Source of the DNA: JAOZMY01 sp964577975
Lineage (GTDB): Bacteria > Desulfobacterota > S145-22
NCBI GenBank assembly: GCA_964577975.1
Contig: CAZOBB010000169.1
Coordinates: 1-23,068, forward strand
DNA: 23,068 bases
Direction: 5' to 3'
In this document: positions 21,761-23,068 of the stretch, piece by piece
Position numbering within the stretch: the stretch's first letter is position 1
Layout of the letters: the number at the start of each line of letters is the position of its first letter
Notes under the pieces: model-generated
Database searches by the model: none
Told to the model about the DNA's origin: nothing
The model's input: only the letters and a program-made list of their open reading frames with translations
Program-made: the position numbers and the translations under genes

Positions 21761-22723
21761 TTAACGATCCCTTTGGACAATATAGTCCGCAAGGGTTGCC
21801 AAGGTGTCCCGCTCAATCTTTTTGGGAAACAGCCTAAGCTGTTCTTTCGCTAGGGTGATGTGGTTCTTTGCGAGGGTGAGCGTGTCTTCGACTCCTTTGT
21901 AGTTTTGAATGATTTGTTGAACATCGTTGAAATCGCTTTGAGCGATCGTGTCGGACAAGACAATCTCTTGGACGCGCTTCCTTTCTTTTTCAGAGGCGCG
22001 TGCCATGGCTAGAATGAGCGGCAAGGTCACTTTGCCCTCCCGGAGGTCTGTTCCAATCGTCTTGCCTAGAGATTCATTAGTGGAGGTGTAATCCAGACAG
22101 TCATCCACCAGTTGAAATGCGATACCTACATGGAGGCCGTATTCCAGCATGGCTTTTTCCGCTTCTTCGTCGGCATTGCCAAGCACAGCGCCGATCCTAC
22201 TCGCGGCCGAAATGAGGACGGCCGTTTTGCTTGTGATAAGACTCATGTATTCATCGACGGTGATTCGTAGGTCTCCTGTTTTGACAAGCTCTAGTATTTC
22301 GCCTTCCGCCAGCTCTGTCGTGGCTTCGGCGAGTATTCTCAAAATCTTTAGATGGCCATCTTCCACCATTAGGAAGAAAGATTTGGAAAAGAGGAAATCT
22401 CCCACGAGCACGCTTGCCTCACTGCCCCAAAGGGTATTGGCAGCGGGGTTACCCCTTCGAATGTCTGCATTATCGACCACGTCATCATGGAGCAAAGTGG
22501 CTGTATGGATAAATTCGATAATGCTCGCCATGCGGATGGCTCGTTCTCCCTGATAACCGTTCAGTCTTGAACTGAGAATAAGGATGGCCGGCCGTATCCG
22601 TTTGCCGCCGCTTTTGAGGATATGGGTTCCAATCTTGGAGATGAGTGGTACTCTTGAAGAGAGGTACTCCTGAAAACTTTCATCCACCGCTTTCAGATCT
22701 TCTTCAATGATCGATAGATTCAT
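21761..22723 (-). CDS. ispB: Long-chain polyprenyl diphosphate synthase
   Basis: Trans-prenyltransferase (320 aa) that condenses isopentenyl diphosphate onto an allylic primer to form the side chain of quinones. The first Asp-rich motif is LLHDDVVD (D80, D81, D84) followed by NADIRRG, and the second is QLVDDCLD (D207, D208, D211). The basic site GGKRIRP (about 39-45) binds diphosphate. The residue five before the first Asp motif is Ala75, not an aromatic residue, which fits long products (C30 or more). Product length is otherwise not determined, so hepT/sds-type names are possible. The ATG at 22723 is preferred: it coincides with the predicted transcription start, and a TTG at 22729 would lie upstream of it. 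Confidence 0.92.
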   Translation of the reverse strand: MNLSIIEEDLKAVDESFQEYLSSRVPLISKIGTHILKSGGKRIRPAILILSSRLNGYQGERAIRMASIIEFIHTATLLHDDVVDNADIRRGNPAANTLWGSEASVLVGDFLFSKSFFLMVEDGHLKILRILAEATTELAEGEILELVKTGDLRITVDEYMSLITSKTAVLISAASRIGAVLGNADEEAEKAMLEYGLHVGIAFQLVDDCLDYTSTNESLGKTIGTDLREGKVTLPLILAMARASEKERKRVQEIVLSDTIAQSDFNDVQQIIQNYKGVEDTLTLAKNHITLAKEQLRLFPKKIERDTLATLADYIVQRDR

Positions 22724-22729
22724 AGACAA

Positions 22730-22758
22730 ACTATATCGGATTTGCCCGTGCTTGTCAA
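22730..22758 (-). promoter_or_regulatory. Strong sigma70 promoter, predicted leaderless start of ispB
   Basis: TTGACA (22753-22758), a 17-nt spacer and TATAGT (22730-22735; 5 of 6) on the - strand. Counting 7 nt from the -10 places +1 on base 22723, the A of the ispB ATG. No Shine-Dalgarno sequence precedes the ATG. Confidence 0.72.
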
Positions 22759-22891
22759 AAGAGTATCGGCCGAGAAATGGGGGTGAGAAAGGGGCTTGGG
22801 CATGGGGGAAAAGAGAGAGAAAGAAAGAAGATGATTCGGCGAAAGGGTGTCAAAAAAGAGGTCGATGGGAAACCTTTCGTTCTCTCGTGAC

Positions 22892-22920
22892 TTGACATGG
22901 ATAGGTTGCCGTGTTAGGTA
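22892..22920 (+). promoter_or_regulatory. Candidate promoter of tRNA-Ala
   Basis: Perfect TTGACA (22892-22897); at 17-nt spacing the -10 is TAGGTA (22915-22920), a weak match. The expected start near 22927 would be 4 nt before the tRNA 5' end, a sensible position. The weak -10 keeps confidence moderate. Confidence 0.42.
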
Positions 22921-22930
22921 TTCCCAACGT

Positions 22931-23006
22931 GGGGATGTAGCTCAGCTGGGAGAGCACCACGTTCGCAACGTGGGGGTCGTGGGTTCGAATCCCATCATCT
23001 CCACCA
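22931..23006 (+). tRNA. tRNA-Ala (anticodon CGC)
   Basis: A 76-nt cloverleaf. The acceptor stem GGGGATG/CATCTCC contains the G3:U70 pair that identifies alanine tRNAs. The D arm is GCTC/GAGC; the anticodon stem CCACG/CGTGG holds the loop TTCGCAA with anticodon CGC (codon GCG); the T arm GTGGG/CCCAT holds TTCGAAT. The discriminator is A73 and CCA is encoded. No terminator or second tRNA is visible in the 62 nt that remain to the window edge. Confidence 0.96.
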
Positions 23007-23068
23007 TTCTTTTATCCACTCACAAGACCTTCAGGTGACGCAGGCGGAAGATAACGTAAACCGGAATC

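Noticed and set aside
22777..22890. 37-residue very basic frame upstream of tRNA-Ala
   Set aside because: Arises from a purine-rich tract; no hydrophobic core, family similarity or clear start signal.
22925..22975. Ten-base repeat CAACGTGGGG upstream of and inside the tRNA
   Set aside because: Two short copies, one being part of the anticodon arm; no att-like duplication or integrase nearby, so chance is likely.

Overview
The window (23,068 bases, roughly half G+C) reads as an ordinary chromosomal segment of an anaerobic, probably Gram-negative-type bacterium. I cannot name the species. The split F0 cluster (atpZ-atpI-atpB-atpE without F1 genes), a nikKMLQO-type nickel ECF transporter, a membrane-bound biotin decarboxylase, an AmrS radical SAM protein and AddAB-type recombination enzymes fit Desulfobacterota- or Nitrospirota-like anaerobes best. 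There is no insertion sequence, prophage, CRISPR array or rRNA.

Left part (1-7560). The 3' part of hemL (glutamate-1-semialdehyde aminomutase) runs into atpZ, atpI, atpB and atpE on the + strand, closed by a good intrinsic terminator near 3072-3102. Converging from the - strand is a tightly packed nickel uptake operon, nikK-nikM-nikL-nikQ-nikO plus a small membrane protein, whose junctions are mostly 4-19 nt overlaps or direct abutments. Upstream of it lies a separately promoted, secreted single-domain GNA/bulb-type lectin. A stretch with no convincing gene (7510-7935) follows.

Centre (7936-17512), all - strand. mmdA, a free biotin carrier (mmdC), a 37-residue one-helix subunit (mmdD) and mmdB form a complete sodium-pumping decarboxylase operon behind a near-consensus promoter. 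It continues into a small zinc-ribbon membrane protein and then addA and addB (overlapping by 8 nt), so energy conversion and recombination genes may share a transcript.

Right part (17578-23068). A divergent promoter drives a + strand chain: J-domain protein, AmrS, stand-alone RodZ-type HTH protein and glgC (all overlapping), then a 71-residue unknown. Converging on it are ispB-like polyprenyl synthase, trxA and a TlpA-like lipoprotein. A tRNA-Ala(CGC) gene with encoded CCA lies near the right end.

Main biological theme: the ATP synthase c subunit carries most of the classical Na+-binding residues (Q61, E94, S95, Y99), and the same window encodes a Na+-translocating decarboxylase. Together they suggest a sodium cycle in which decarboxylation energy could be used for ATP synthesis. 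That link is inference; the gene identifications are well supported. Other points of interest are a predicted leaderless mRNA for the polyprenyl synthase, N-terminal histidines on three nickel-transporter components, and two tiny or easily missed genes.
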